Part shown: one piece after another, positions 16,513 through 24,650 of the stretch | Layout of the letters: each line of letters begins with the position of its first letter | Position numbering within the stretch: position 1 is the first letter of the stretch | Virus record (IMG/VR): IMGVR_UViG_3300035181_000357 | Coordinates: 146,612-210,611 of that record | Length of the DNA: 64,000 nucleotides | Reading direction: 5' to 3' (one strand) | DNA from: a virus | The notes under the pieces: model-generated | The model's database searches: none | Told to the model about the DNA's origin: nothing | What the model saw: only the letters and a program-made list of their open reading frames with translations | Made by a program: the position numbers and the translations under genes

Positions 16513-18660
16513 ATGAAGCTGAGTGGCGTGCAGGAAGCGGGTTCGGTTCAGGTGATGGCACCTGGTGTCCAGAGAACCTTCCAGATCCACAATAACATCA
16601 AGTCCTTCAGGATCCTGTCTGATGGCCTTTACAGTGATAAAATCACTGCGGTTATCCGGGAACTGTCCTGCAATGCCTGGGATTCTCATGTGGCAGCTGG
16701 TAAGAAGACCGTGCCATTCGAGGTCCATTTCCCCACTGGCCTGGAACCCTGGTTCAGCGTCCGTGACTTCGGGATCGGTCTTTGTGAAGAGGACATCTAC
16801 GACCTCTACACCACGTACTTCAGTTCCAGCAAGGACCAGTCGAACGAGTTCATCGGTGCACTCGGTCTCGGTTCCAAGTCTCCCTTCTCGTACTGTGAGA
16901 CTTTCACGGTAACTTCGAACTTCAATGGTTCGAAGCAGATCTTCAGTGCTTTCATCAGCGAAGAAGGTCTCCCGACCATCATCAAGATGCACGAAGAGAC
17001 TACGACTGAAGGCAATGGCCTGGAAGTCAAGTTCCCGGTGAAGCGTGATGACATCAGCAACTTCCACTACAAGGGTGCCAATGTCTTCGAGTTCTTCGAA
17101 GTCGCTCCCAAGCATAATCTCAGTGGACAGCGTATTCCCAAGAACGACTACATCCTTAAGGGTATCGTGGATGGGTGCTGGTGGGGGATTCGTGCTGGTG
17201 CTGGCAACGTTCGTGCCGTCATGGGATCCATCTCCTATCCTCTCGATCTGAGTGGGCATGGTCTCAGCTCTGAAGAGCAGACTGTCGCCGCCTGTGGTAT
17301 CGATATCCAGTTCAATCTTGGGGATCTCGAGATCGCTGCCAGCCGTGAAAAGCTGTCCTTCAACAAGATCACGATCGCCAACGTGACCAAGCGTTATCGT
17401 GCCATTTTCGAGCAGATGAACAAAGAGATCCACGACAAGCTCGATGCCGCTACCACTGTGTGGGATGCTCGCAAGGCTCTCTTCTTGATGACGAATGACC
17501 AGTCGGTTGGTCGCATCGTTCGCAACCTGATCCAGACCAACTCGATCAAGGGCAAATACACCAACTTCGAGTTCGATGGTAGTACCTCTGGATCTTTCAA
17601 GGCCACGGAGTATCCGGAACTGAATGTCATCGGTGTCTCTCCTGCTTCTGGGATCTGGGCCAAGAAGAATCTGTATTCCAGTGACTACAAGGTTAAGATC
17701 GAAGCCTCTAGCAGTCAGCGATTCATCCTGAACGATATGTTCCGTGGTCACAACCAGATCCTCGCTGAACTGGTCAAGGATGGTAGTCGCTTCATCATGC
17801 TGACTCCTCGCAAACTCAAGGATCTCTCGGATGACGAGAAGGTCGAGGCTGCAAAGCTGGCTGCTGAACAGGTCGAGAAGTTCATGGCGAACTTCGAAGG
17901 TGCCAAGCTCGAGAAGATCAGCGACTACCATGATCTGCTTGAAAAGCGTGTCCCAGGTGAAAAGAAGACCCGGATTCGCAAGAACTACTTCCACTACGTC
18001 GGTAATAAGACCTGGGGTGGTTCGTTTGAGCACATCCCCGACGCCGAGTTCGATACGGCTACCGATGGCGATGTCTTGTTCTTCCCAATTCACAACATGA
18101 AGCCAGCCCAGGACCGTATGGAGCAGGAAAGTGCCGAGGATTTCAGCACCTTCATCTATCGGCTTCGTCAGGCCGGGATCATAGGCAAGGATACCAAGCT
18201 GGTCGCCTACAAGGTTCGGGAAGAGTTCGAGATCTCTGAGCCTGAGAAGGATCTGCTCACTTTCGTGGACGAGACTATCGCCAAGAAGCTGACCGATCCC
18301 AAGATCGCTAGCTACTACAACGATGACAATTCCTTCACTGTCCCCGATCTCTTCAACTCCTATGAGATCTGGAACACTCGCAAGGGCACAAAGGGTCAGG
18401 CTTTCTTCGCTACCAAGTTCGGTGCCTTGATGGCCGAATACCGAGAGTACAAGGATGGCCGGGACAAGAATTCTGAATTCATTCGTATGTGCTACACCCT
18501 TGGTATCAAGAAGCAGAAGAGTATGTTCACCAAGGATCTGGCCGATAAGTGCAAGAAAGTTGCCACCAAGTATCCCATGCTCAGTCTTCTCCAAACCTAC
18601 TACATCGCCAACAACCTTGAAATTCTAACCGATTACCTGAATCTCGTTGATTCTCAGTAA
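16513..18660 (+). CDS. rIIA: rIIA-like protein with GHKL ATPase domain
   Basis: 715 residues. The N-terminal GHKL ATPase fold is clear: VIRELSCNAWDSH (N box, about residues 48-60), VRDFGIGL (DxGxG, about 85) and GALGLGSKSPFSY (about 117). Size and order match T4-type rIIA, a membrane-associated protein affecting lysis timing and resistance to host exclusion systems. Preceded by a strong TAATCTAGT-class promoter and GAGGAGG, followed after 21 bp by rIIB, as in T4-like phages. Codons are G/C-rich. The antisense strand is fortuitously open for 712 codons; this gene is the real one. Confidence 0.92.
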   Translation: MKLSGVQEAGSVQVMAPGVQRTFQIHNNIKSFRILSDGLYSDKITAVIRELSCNAWDSHVAAGKKTVPFEVHFPTGLEPWFSVRDFGIGLCEEDIYDLYTTYFSSSKDQSNEFIGALGLGSKSPFSYCETFTVTSNFNGSKQIFSAFISEEGLPTIIKMHEETTTEGNGLEVKFPVKRDDISNFHYKGANVFEFFEVAPKHNLSGQRIPKNDYILKGIVDGCWWGIRAGAGNVRAVMGSISYPLDLSGHGLSSEEQTVAACGIDIQFNLGDLEIAASREKLSFNKITIANVTKRYRAIFEQMNKEIHDKLDAATTVWDARKALFLMTNDQSVGRIVRNLIQTNSIKGKYTNFEFDGSTSGSFKATEYPELNVIGVSPASGIWAKKNLYSSDYKVKIEASSSQRFILNDMFRGHNQILAELVKDGSRFIMLTPRKLKDLSDDEKVEAAKLAAEQVEKFMANFEGAKLEKISDYHDLLEKRVPGEKKTRIRKNYFHYVGNKTWGGSFEHIPDAEFDTATDGDVLFFPIHNMKPAQDRMEQESAEDFSTFIYRLRQAGIIGKDTKLVAYKVREEFEISEPEKDLLTFVDETIAKKLTDPKIASYYNDDNSFTVPDLFNSYEIWNTRKGTKGQAFFATKFGALMAEYREYKDGRDKNSEFIRMCYTLGIKKQKSMFTKDLADKCKKVATKYPMLSLLQTYYIANNLEILTDYLNLVDSQ

Positions 18661-18681
18661 TCCAACCCAGAAGGAGATACC

Positions 18682-19797
18682 ATGTTTCCAATGATCATCA
18701 CCAAGTCGTATATCAATCTCGTGATTGGTGGACGCTCTCGAACGGTGGAAGCTTCCAACAAGTTCTTCCCTCAGCTTCTTGATGCAGTCAAGAACCAGGC
18801 TTGGGAGGCTGTTGATACGCTCTCCGATCTGGCCCAGGCCATCAACAAGGCTGGTGCTGGCAAGGTCGTGGTCGAAGACGGTGTTGTCTTCTACGATGGT
18901 ATGCCTGTCCACAACATCGTCGCCACCAGAATCCTGGACATGCTGGCCGAGGGTTGGACTGTGGATCCTATGATCAAGTTCTTGGAGAACCTGCTCCAGA
19001 ACCCTGTGGCATCTGCCATCGATGAGCTCTATCTCTTCATGGAAGCCAATTCCCTGCCTCTGACTCCGGATGGACATTTCCTGGCCTACAAGGTGGTCAC
19101 TTCCAACTTCAAGGACAAGCAGACCAAGACCTTTGACAATTCGGTCGGTGCTGTCCTGGATATGGATCGTGCCAAGTGCGATCTGGATCGGAACAACCAT
19201 TGCAGTAGTGGTTTCCACTTCTGTGGCTTCAGCTATCTCTGTCACTTCGGTTCTGCCGATGACCAGATCATGATCGTCAAAGTGAATCCCAAGGATGTCA
19301 CCAGCATTCCTAGCGACTACCAGAATGCCAAGGGTCGTGCCTGTCACTATGTGATCCAGGAGCACTACGGCAAGTTCAGTGACTTCTTCGAAGTCGATCG
19401 TCTGGCCACTGCGGCTGTCACCGAGACCAGTGAGATCGAGTTCCTTGCTGTCGAAGGCAATCCCATTCGTAGCCTTCGTGAGCTTCTCGGATTCAGCCAG
19501 CGCGAAGTGGCCGAGTATGCTGGCTACAGCAAGTCAACGCTGTGGAATGCCGAGCAGATCTCCAACACTCCCAAGGTCGAGACGATGGATCGCTGGGCCC
19601 AGGCCATGACCGATCTTCGCAACGAGCGAGACGAGACGAGTGTTCGTAAGTACACCTTCAAGATCGATGAAGCCATTCGCATCATGATCGAGACCCTCCC
19701 AAGCGAGGACGAGGCTGAATTCGAAACCTCCTTGAGTGACTTCGAGCCTGAATACTGCGAGGACTGTGATCAGGATCTCGACGACTGCGACTGTTAA
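18682..19797 (+). CDS. rIIB: rIIB-like protein with fused XRE-type helix-turn-helix
   Basis: 371 residues; AGAAGGAG before the ATG. Residues 1-240 follow the rIIB pattern, with VVVEDGVVFYDGMPVHN, FLENLLQNPV, LPLTPDGHFLAYKVV and the Cys/His-rich CSSGFHFCGFSYL. Beyond it (about 262-310) is IRSLRELLGFSQREVAEYAG, a Cro/XRE helix-turn-helix, followed by an acidic Cys-rich tail (YCEDCDQDLDDCDC). T4 rIIB lacks such a DNA-binding domain, so the fusion is notable and could make the protein a regulator. Terminator follows. Confidence 0.88.
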   Translation: MFPMIITKSYINLVIGGRSRTVEASNKFFPQLLDAVKNQAWEAVDTLSDLAQAINKAGAGKVVVEDGVVFYDGMPVHNIVATRILDMLAEGWTVDPMIKFLENLLQNPVASAIDELYLFMEANSLPLTPDGHFLAYKVVTSNFKDKQTKTFDNSVGAVLDMDRAKCDLDRNNHCSSGFHFCGFSYLCHFGSADDQIMIVKVNPKDVTSIPSDYQNAKGRACHYVIQEHYGKFSDFFEVDRLATAAVTETSEIEFLAVEGNPIRSLRELLGFSQREVAEYAGYSKSTLWNAEQISNTPKVETMDRWAQAMTDLRNERDETSVRKYTFKIDEAIRIMIETLPSEDEAEFETSLSDFEPEYCEDCDQDLDDCDC

Positions 19798-19821
19798 GTC
19801 CTACAATCCCAATGACTTCCG

Positions 19822-19850
19822 ATGGGGCCTTAAGTGGCCCCATTTCATTG
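19822..19850 (+). terminator. Rho-independent terminator after rIIB
   Basis: ATGGGGCC (19822-19829) pairs with GGCCCCAT (19836-19843), loop TTAAGT, followed by TTCATT. It separates the rII operon from the next promoter at 19,859. Confidence 0.8.
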
Positions 19851-19858
19851 GTTAAGAA

Positions 19859-19892
19859 ATTATCCTGAATGGTAAGAACCCAGTAATATAGT
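19859..19892 (+). promoter_or_regulatory. Phage promoter, RTTRYC-N19-TAATATAGT class
   Basis: ATTATC at 19859-19864, 19 bp, TAATAT at 19884-19889 followed by AGT; Shine-Dalgarno GAGGAG and ATG at 19911 follow. Confidence 0.8.
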
Positions 19893-19910
19893 TTCTTGAG
19901 GAGAATCGCC

Positions 19911-20312
19911 ATGATCACCACCATCAGCCGTTCTGACATGTCTGTCCTTCGTTCCGAGGTCAATGCGGCCATCGCCGCTGTCGCCACCAAACATGGTCTG
20001 GTGATGGCCCTGGGATCCGGGAAGTTCAATGAAAAGAACGCTTCCTTCAAGCTCGAGATCTCCACCAAGGATCAGAATACTGGGATGGTGAAGAGCAGGG
20101 AAGCCACCAGCTTCGAAGTCAATGCCCATTTCTACGGCTTCAAGGCCGAGGATCTCGGTACCACCTTCAAATCGAATGGTCGGACTTTCAAGATCACGGG
20201 TCTCAACACTCGTCGTCCCAAGTTCCCTCTCCTGGCTGTCTGTGTGGAAGATGGGCGAACCTACAAGTTCCCTGACACGACCGTCCTGGCCTACCTTGGC
20301 CGAAAGAAGTAA
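19911..20312 (+). CDS. Hypothetical 133-residue protein
   Basis: ATG 19911 chosen because it follows TTGAGGAG and lies downstream of the promoter box; an in-frame ATG at 19896 falls at the expected transcription start. Ala-rich N-terminal helix, then beta-strand-rich C-terminus (TFKITGLNTRRPKFPLLAV). Not recognised. First gene of an operon that continues with the cyclic-phosphate receiver-domain protein 2 bp later. Confidence 0.7.
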   Translation: MITTISRSDMSVLRSEVNAAIAAVATKHGLVMALGSGKFNEKNASFKLEISTKDQNTGMVKSREATSFEVNAHFYGFKAEDLGTTFKSNGRTFKITGLNTRRPKFPLLAVCVEDGRTYKFPDTTVLAYLGRKK

Positions 20313-20314
20313 CG

Positions 20315-20671
20315 ATGCTCAAGGTCCTGTTCATCGACGATCAGATCGAGCGTGTGGAAGCTGCTAAAGCGTATCTGACCAGAGAGGGGGACGAATTCAC
20401 CTGGGCTACTGAAGTCCCCAACAACCTCGAAGACTACGACATCATCTCTTTCGATAACGATCTCGGTGTTGCTCCTGAAAAGGATGTCGTGATCCAGTTG
20501 GGTAAGCGTCTGTTCTGTGGTAACTGTTCTCTCGCGAACAAGATCATCACGGTCCATTCTATGAACCCTGTGGCCGCTGCCCGTATTGGAAGCTTGTGTG
20601 AAGGTTTGGGTGCCACCAATGTGGCCATCGTTCCCTTCTCTCGTATGTTGTTAGGTCCCAACCAGTTGTAG
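20315..20671 (+). CDS. Cyclic-phosphate-processing receiver-domain (cREC) protein
   Basis: 118 residues of response-regulator receiver fold: LKVLFIDDQ at the N-terminus, then IISFDNDLG (about residue 47) and TVHSMNPVAAARI (about residue 81). The F-D-N-D-L-G plus V-H-S-M-N-P signature is that of the cREC family, predicted from context elsewhere to process 2',3'-cyclic phosphate ends during RNA repair. That fits this genome's RNA ligase, kinase and RlaP genes. It is not coupled to any kinase here. Confidence 0.7.
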   Translation: MLKVLFIDDQIERVEAAKAYLTREGDEFTWATEVPNNLEDYDIISFDNDLGVAPEKDVVIQLGKRLFCGNCSLANKIITVHSMNPVAAARIGSLCEGLGATNVAIVPFSRMLLGPNQL

Positions 20672-20676
20672 GAGTT

Positions 20677-21480
20677 GTGGTGCACAAGTTCTATTCTGAC
20701 CGTTCCGATAACGATGACCACGCCGATCAGAACGGCTGGAACCATGGTCTTGGTAAGGTTGTTCGCAAGGCCGTTCAGGATCCTGAGGCTACTGCCTACG
20801 ATAGCTTGGATTCCCTTCCGAAGCACGAAAACAACCACAAACGCCTTGGGTACTGGGGACATCGTCGTCCCAACATCCACTGGCGAAAGGTCAATCGTTG
20901 GGTTCTGGCCCAGGTTGGTAGGCATATCGACGATGTCCGTTCTGAGTTCATCAAACTGGCCAACGAAGGTGATCCCTACATCCGTGAACGCCTCGTCTCA
21001 GCTTTCGAATCCAATGTCCCGACCATCCGTGGGCAGATTGAAATCTGCATCAGCAAAGAGGGTGGATGGCCATACCTTGGTCTGGTTACTGAAACCGGGC
21101 ACATCGAAAAGAGCTACTACCGTCGTCGAGATCTGTACATCAATCTCTCTGGGATCATCTGTCAGGTTTCCAACAAGACGTACAAGGAGCTTGAACGCCT
21201 TCAGGAGAAGCAGCGGAAGGAAAGCAACAACAAGGTTATCTGGGTTAATGATGTCCGAGGTTTCATCTGTCTCCGGGATCAGTGGTTCGAAGTCATCTAT
21301 GCTAAGTTGAACTCTGATTTCAATCGCAATCTTCTTAGCCTTGACTGTCTTCTGTGTCGGAAGCTGAAGAAGAGCTGGTATAACTCGCACCTCGAAGTCT
21401 TCGGTCATCTCCACGGTAATATCTACTGTGTCGCCCTTCGGTCTGTGTCTTATCGAGATATCGAAAAACTTCTTGTGTAG
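20677..21480 (+). CDS. Hypothetical 267-residue basic protein
   Basis: GTG start (20677, or the next GTG at 20680) after GTAGGAG. Tyr/Arg/His-rich with an N-terminal His/Asp-rich segment and two Cys near the C-terminus (CLLCRKLKK). Possibly nucleic-acid binding, but no family recognised. The last 37 bp of the gene and following bases are duplicated at 21,765, so part of this gene was copied downstream. G/C-rich codons. Confidence 0.65.
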   Translation: MVHKFYSDRSDNDDHADQNGWNHGLGKVVRKAVQDPEATAYDSLDSLPKHENNHKRLGYWGHRRPNIHWRKVNRWVLAQVGRHIDDVRSEFIKLANEGDPYIRERLVSAFESNVPTIRGQIEICISKEGGWPYLGLVTETGHIEKSYYRRRDLYINLSGIICQVSNKTYKELERLQEKQRKESNNKVIWVNDVRGFICLRDQWFEVIYAKLNSDFNRNLLSLDCLLCRKLKKSWYNSHLEVFGHLHGNIYCVALRSVSYRDIEKLLV

Positions 21481-21487
21481 TTCTTTT
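21451..21487 (+). repeat. 37-bp direct repeat, copy 1 (gene end)
   Basis: Covers the last codons and stop of the preceding gene (TATCGAGATATCGAAAAACT...). Copy 2 is at 21765-21801, identical over 37 bp, with looser similarity extending about 40 bp upstream in both. Confidence 0.85.
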
Positions 21488-21553
21488 AAATCAAAGACGA
21501 TTCTTTTAAGTTTGCTATGATTGCTGATGAACTTAACTTAACAAGGTGAAGTA

Positions 21554-21688
21554 ATGTATCGTGAACATGATGAAAAAGAATGTAAGAGCTGTAATTGCCC
21601 TGAGCATGGTAAGCCAAATGGTGGGGCAGGAGAGATTACCCTCCTGTTTGTAATCATTGTTGTTGTTGTTCTCTTGTATTGGAGATAA
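21554..21688 (+). CDS. 44-residue membrane protein with N-terminal Cys cluster
   Basis: ATG at 21554 after AAGGTGAAG. The first half has CKSCNCPEHG, a likely metal-binding cluster; the second half is one hydrophobic helix (ITLLFVIIVVVVLLYW). Size and build suggest a small inner-membrane phage protein. It lies between the two copies of the 37-bp repeat. Confidence 0.6.
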   Translation: MYREHDEKECKSCNCPEHGKPNGGAGEITLLFVIIVVVVLLYWR

Positions 21689-21764
21689 CATGGCTGAATG
21701 TAGGCAATGTCAAAATCCTCATCTCAAAAGTCTTCGGATCTCTACATGGTAATGTCTACTACAT

Positions 21765-21801
21765 TATCGAGATATCGAAAAACTTCTTGTGTAGTTCTTT
21801 T
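21765..21801 (+). repeat. 37-bp direct repeat, copy 2 (gene remnant)
   Basis: Identical to 21451-21487. The upstream 21728-21764 matches the same gene's end with an internal deletion, so this is a pseudogene fragment of the gene ending at 21,480. Confidence 0.85.
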
Positions 21802-21883
21802 GACTTCGAGTAATAATTATGTAGAACCAAACGGTTCTCTTCCCACAGAGAGTGGGTCGTATTAAAAATACACGGAGAGTGTC

Positions 21884-22897
21884 ATGCATGAATATGCGAT
21901 CGTCATCGGAAGATTTCAACCCTTCCATCTGGCCCACAAGCAACTGCTCGAGAAAGCGTTCGAGGTTGCGAGTAGGGTCATAATTATTTTAGGTAGCCAT
22001 GCAGCTGCCCAAACTTCCAAGAATCCCTGGACTAGTCAAGAACGAATCAAGATGATCGAGTCGGCTCTGACACAAGAGCAGAGTGATCGCATTACATTCC
22101 TTCCAGTCCGCGACTATCTTTACAATGAGAATGTCTGGTTGTCTGAAATTCAGCAGAAGGTTAAGGTGGTCACCAACAACTCCAAATCGGTCGTGTTGAT
22201 TGGTCACATGAAGGATGAGTCAAGCAGTTATCTCAAGACTTTCCCTCAGTGGGAATTCATTGAGACCAAGGCCGCTTTTGATCTGTCTGCTACTGATATT
22301 CGCCATTCTCTGTTCACCACTGAAGGATGGGCTGACTCAGCTCAAAAAGTTCCTCAGAAGGTGCAAAACTATCTGGTCAACTGGTGCCGAACTTCGGACT
22401 ATGTTCGCCTGAAGGAAGAGTACACCTACCTCCAGAAGTATAAGGCTTCTTGGGCTGTGGCTCCTTATCCTGTGACCTTCGTGACTGCTGACGCTGTCGT
22501 GATCAAGTCTGGTCACGTCCTAGTGGTCAAGCGTGGTGGAAATCCTGGCAAGGGCTTGATCGCTCTCCCTGGTGGATTCGTAAATCAGAATGAAAGCCTT
22601 GATGTGGCTTGCCTTCGAGAGCTCAAGGAAGAGACCAAGATAAAGGTCAGCATGGATAAGCTGACCTCTGCTCGTCAAACCAACCACGTGTTCGACCACC
22701 CACAGCGTAGTCTCCGTGGTCGTACTATCACTTATGCCTACCTGTTCGACTTGGGTAAAGAGGGAGACCTCCCAACCGTCAAGGGTTCAGATGATGCCGA
22801 GACTGCTTTCTGGATGCCTATTGGAGATGTATATTCCAATGAGGCTACCTTCTTCGAAGATCATCGCGACATCATTCTCTATTTCCTCGGCCGATAG
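21884..22897 (+). CDS. Bifunctional NMN adenylyltransferase / Nudix hydrolase
   Basis: 337 residues; GGAGAG before the ATG. The N-terminal half (1-170) is a nucleotidyltransferase: IGRFQPFHLAH (HxxH-type motif, residues 8-18) and the late SATDIRHSL in place of the usual STRVR motif. The C-terminal half has a complete Nudix box (G-x5-E-x7-REL-x-EET-x-I, about residues 225-247). The pairing matches the NadM-Nudix bifunctional family, which forms NAD from NMN and ATP. Next to nicotinamide phosphoribosyltransferase it completes a two-step NAD salvage route. Confidence 0.88.
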   Translation: MHEYAIVIGRFQPFHLAHKQLLEKAFEVASRVIIILGSHAAAQTSKNPWTSQERIKMIESALTQEQSDRITFLPVRDYLYNENVWLSEIQQKVKVVTNNSKSVVLIGHMKDESSSYLKTFPQWEFIETKAAFDLSATDIRHSLFTTEGWADSAQKVPQKVQNYLVNWCRTSDYVRLKEEYTYLQKYKASWAVAPYPVTFVTADAVVIKSGHVLVVKRGGNPGKGLIALPGGFVNQNESLDVACLRELKEETKIKVSMDKLTSARQTNHVFDHPQRSLRGRTITYAYLFDLGKEGDLPTVKGSDDAETAFWMPIGDVYSNEATFFEDHRDIILYFLGR

Positions 22898-22903
22898 GCT
22901 ACC

Positions 22904-23215
22904 ATGAATTCTCACAAACCTACTCCAACCATTTCCTACAAGGACAACTGGTACCATCACGAATACTATGTCGATGGGAAACAACTCAAGGACATTAGAC
23001 GAGTTGAGATCGGAAAAGAATTAAAGTCATTCGTAGTTCCTGTCAACTCGTTCAAGGATGCTGTGACCTATAACGATATGGGTCATGAATATACGTCATA
23101 TTCAACTCAGTTTACCGTGACCATGCGCGACGAGATGCTTCTGATTCCAAACGAAATCCCTCTATCACGTCTTCTCAGTCTTGGCTTCTTCGTCAAACTC
23201 GTTGATGGTGAATAA
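22904..23215 (+). CDS. Hypothetical 103-residue protein
   Basis: ATG 7 bp after the preceding stop, within the NAD-salvage operon. Beta-rich, aromatic N-terminal part (YKDNWYHHEYYVDGKQL). No known family. It lies between the adenylyltransferase and the phosphoribosyltransferase, so a link to NAD metabolism is possible but unproven. Confidence 0.6.
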   Translation: MNSHKPTPTISYKDNWYHHEYYVDGKQLKDIRRVEIGKELKSFVVPVNSFKDAVTYNDMGHEYTSYSTQFTVTMRDEMLLIPNEIPLSRLLSLGFFVKLVDGE

Positions 23216-23237
23216 ACTTTCCTAAAGGAGAAATACC

Positions 23238-24650
23238 ATGTATAATTATAACTTGATACTAGATTCGGATAGTTACAAAATGTCTCACTGGGTACAATAC
23301 CCACATGGAGATAACTTCAAGACCACTTCCATGTTCTCCTATCTGGAGAGTCGTGGTGGTAAATATGATTTCACCCTTTGGTTCGGACTCCAGTATCTCT
23401 TGAAAGAATACTTGTCCCAGCCCATCACGATGGAGATGGTCGAAGAAGCCAAGGAGATCACTGAACTCCACGGTACTCCCTTCAATTATGATGGTTGGAA
23501 GTACATTGTCGAGAAGCTTGGTGGTCGTATTCCTGTTCGTATCCGTGCCGTCCCTGAAGGAACTAAGGTTCCTATCCACAATATCCTGATGTCCGTCGAA
23601 TCCACTGATGGGAATGTGCCATGGATCGCCAGCCATGTGGAAACCATGCTTATGCGTTGTTGGTATCCTACTACTGTAGCCACTCAATCCAAGACCATCA
23701 AGGATCTTATCCTCAGCTATCTCACAAAGACATCAGAAGATCCTCAAGATGAGATCGCTTTCAAGCTTCACGACTTCGGTAGCCGTGGTGTCAGCTCCTT
23801 TGAATCTGCTGGCTGGGGTGGTGCTGCCCATCTGGTAAACTTCATGGGAACTGATACGATTGCTGGTCTTCTCCTAGCTCGTAAGTTCTATCATGAACCT
23901 ATGGCTGGTTACTCTATCCCTGCTGCCGAGCACAGTACTATCACTAGCTGGGGTCGTGAGAACGAAGTCCAAGCATATCGTAACATGCTCAAGCAGTATG
24001 CTAAGCCTGGTGCATTACTGGCTGTGGTCTCTGATTCCTACGATATCTACAACGCTTGTGAGAATCTCTGGGGTGGAGAGCTTCGCCAGGAAGTCATTAA
24101 CTCCGGCGCTACCGTGGTTATCCGCCCTGACTCTGGTCATCCTGCTACTGTGGTTCTCAAGTGCCTCGAGCTTCTCGGTTCAAAATTCGGCTACACCATT
24201 AATTCTAAGAACTACCGCGTACTCAATAACGTTCGTGTTATCCAGGGTGACGGTGTGAATTACGACTCCATCCTGGAGATCTTGGAAGTTGCCACTCAAC
24301 ATGGTTGGTCTGCCACCAACATCGCCTTTGGTATGGGTGGTGCTCTTCTTCAAATCGTCAACCGTGATACTCAGCAGTTCGCCTATAAGTGCAGCAGCAT
24401 GACTCGTACCTACACTGATGGGCACGAAGAGCAGATTGATGTCTACAAGCAGCCTAAGACCGACTCTATGAAGAACTCTAAGCGTGGTCGGCTGGATCTG
24501 ATCTTGACTGAGACTGGGTATCACACTGTCAAACTCCTTCTTGGTGAACAGGCCCATCCTGCCTCTGCAATGCAGACCGTCTATGAAAATGGTGAGATCC
24601 TGGTTGATGACACCTTTGATATTATTCGTGAGAGGTCCAACCATGTCTAG
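23238..24650 (+). CDS. nadV: Nicotinamide phosphoribosyltransferase (NAMPT)
   Basis: 470 residues, the usual family length; AAAGGAG upstream. NAMPT signatures include DSYKMSHWVQYPHG at residues 10-23, FGLQYLLKEYL, HDFGSRGVSSFESA, YSIPAAEHSTITSWG, VVSDSYDIYNA, VIRPDSGHP and FGMGGALLQ. Converts nicotinamide plus PRPP to NMN, the rate-limiting step of NAD salvage. With the adenylyltransferase at 21,884 it forms a pathway known in KVP40-like phages and shown to restore NAD in cells whose defences destroy it. Its stop overlaps the next gene's start. Confidence 0.95.
   Translation: MYNYNLILDSDSYKMSHWVQYPHGDNFKTTSMFSYLESRGGKYDFTLWFGLQYLLKEYLSQPITMEMVEEAKEITELHGTPFNYDGWKYIVEKLGGRIPVRIRAVPEGTKVPIHNILMSVESTDGNVPWIASHVETMLMRCWYPTTVATQSKTIKDLILSYLTKTSEDPQDEIAFKLHDFGSRGVSSFESAGWGGAAHLVNFMGTDTIAGLLLARKFYHEPMAGYSIPAAEHSTITSWGRENEVQAYRNMLKQYAKPGALLAVVSDSYDIYNACENLWGGELRQEVINSGATVVIRPDSGHPATVVLKCLELLGSKFGYTINSKNYRVLNNVRVIQGDGVNYDSILEILEVATQHGWSATNIAFGMGGALLQIVNRDTQQFAYKCSSMTRTYTDGHEEQIDVYKQPKTDSMKNSKRGRLDLILTETGYHTVKLLLGEQAHPASAMQTVYENGEILVDDTFDIIRERSNHV

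Noticed and set aside
16456-18594. 712-codon open frame on the minus strand opposite rIIA
   Set aside because: The plus-strand rIIA has clear GHKL motifs, a promoter and ribosome binding site; the antisense frame is a by-product of G/C-ending codon use.
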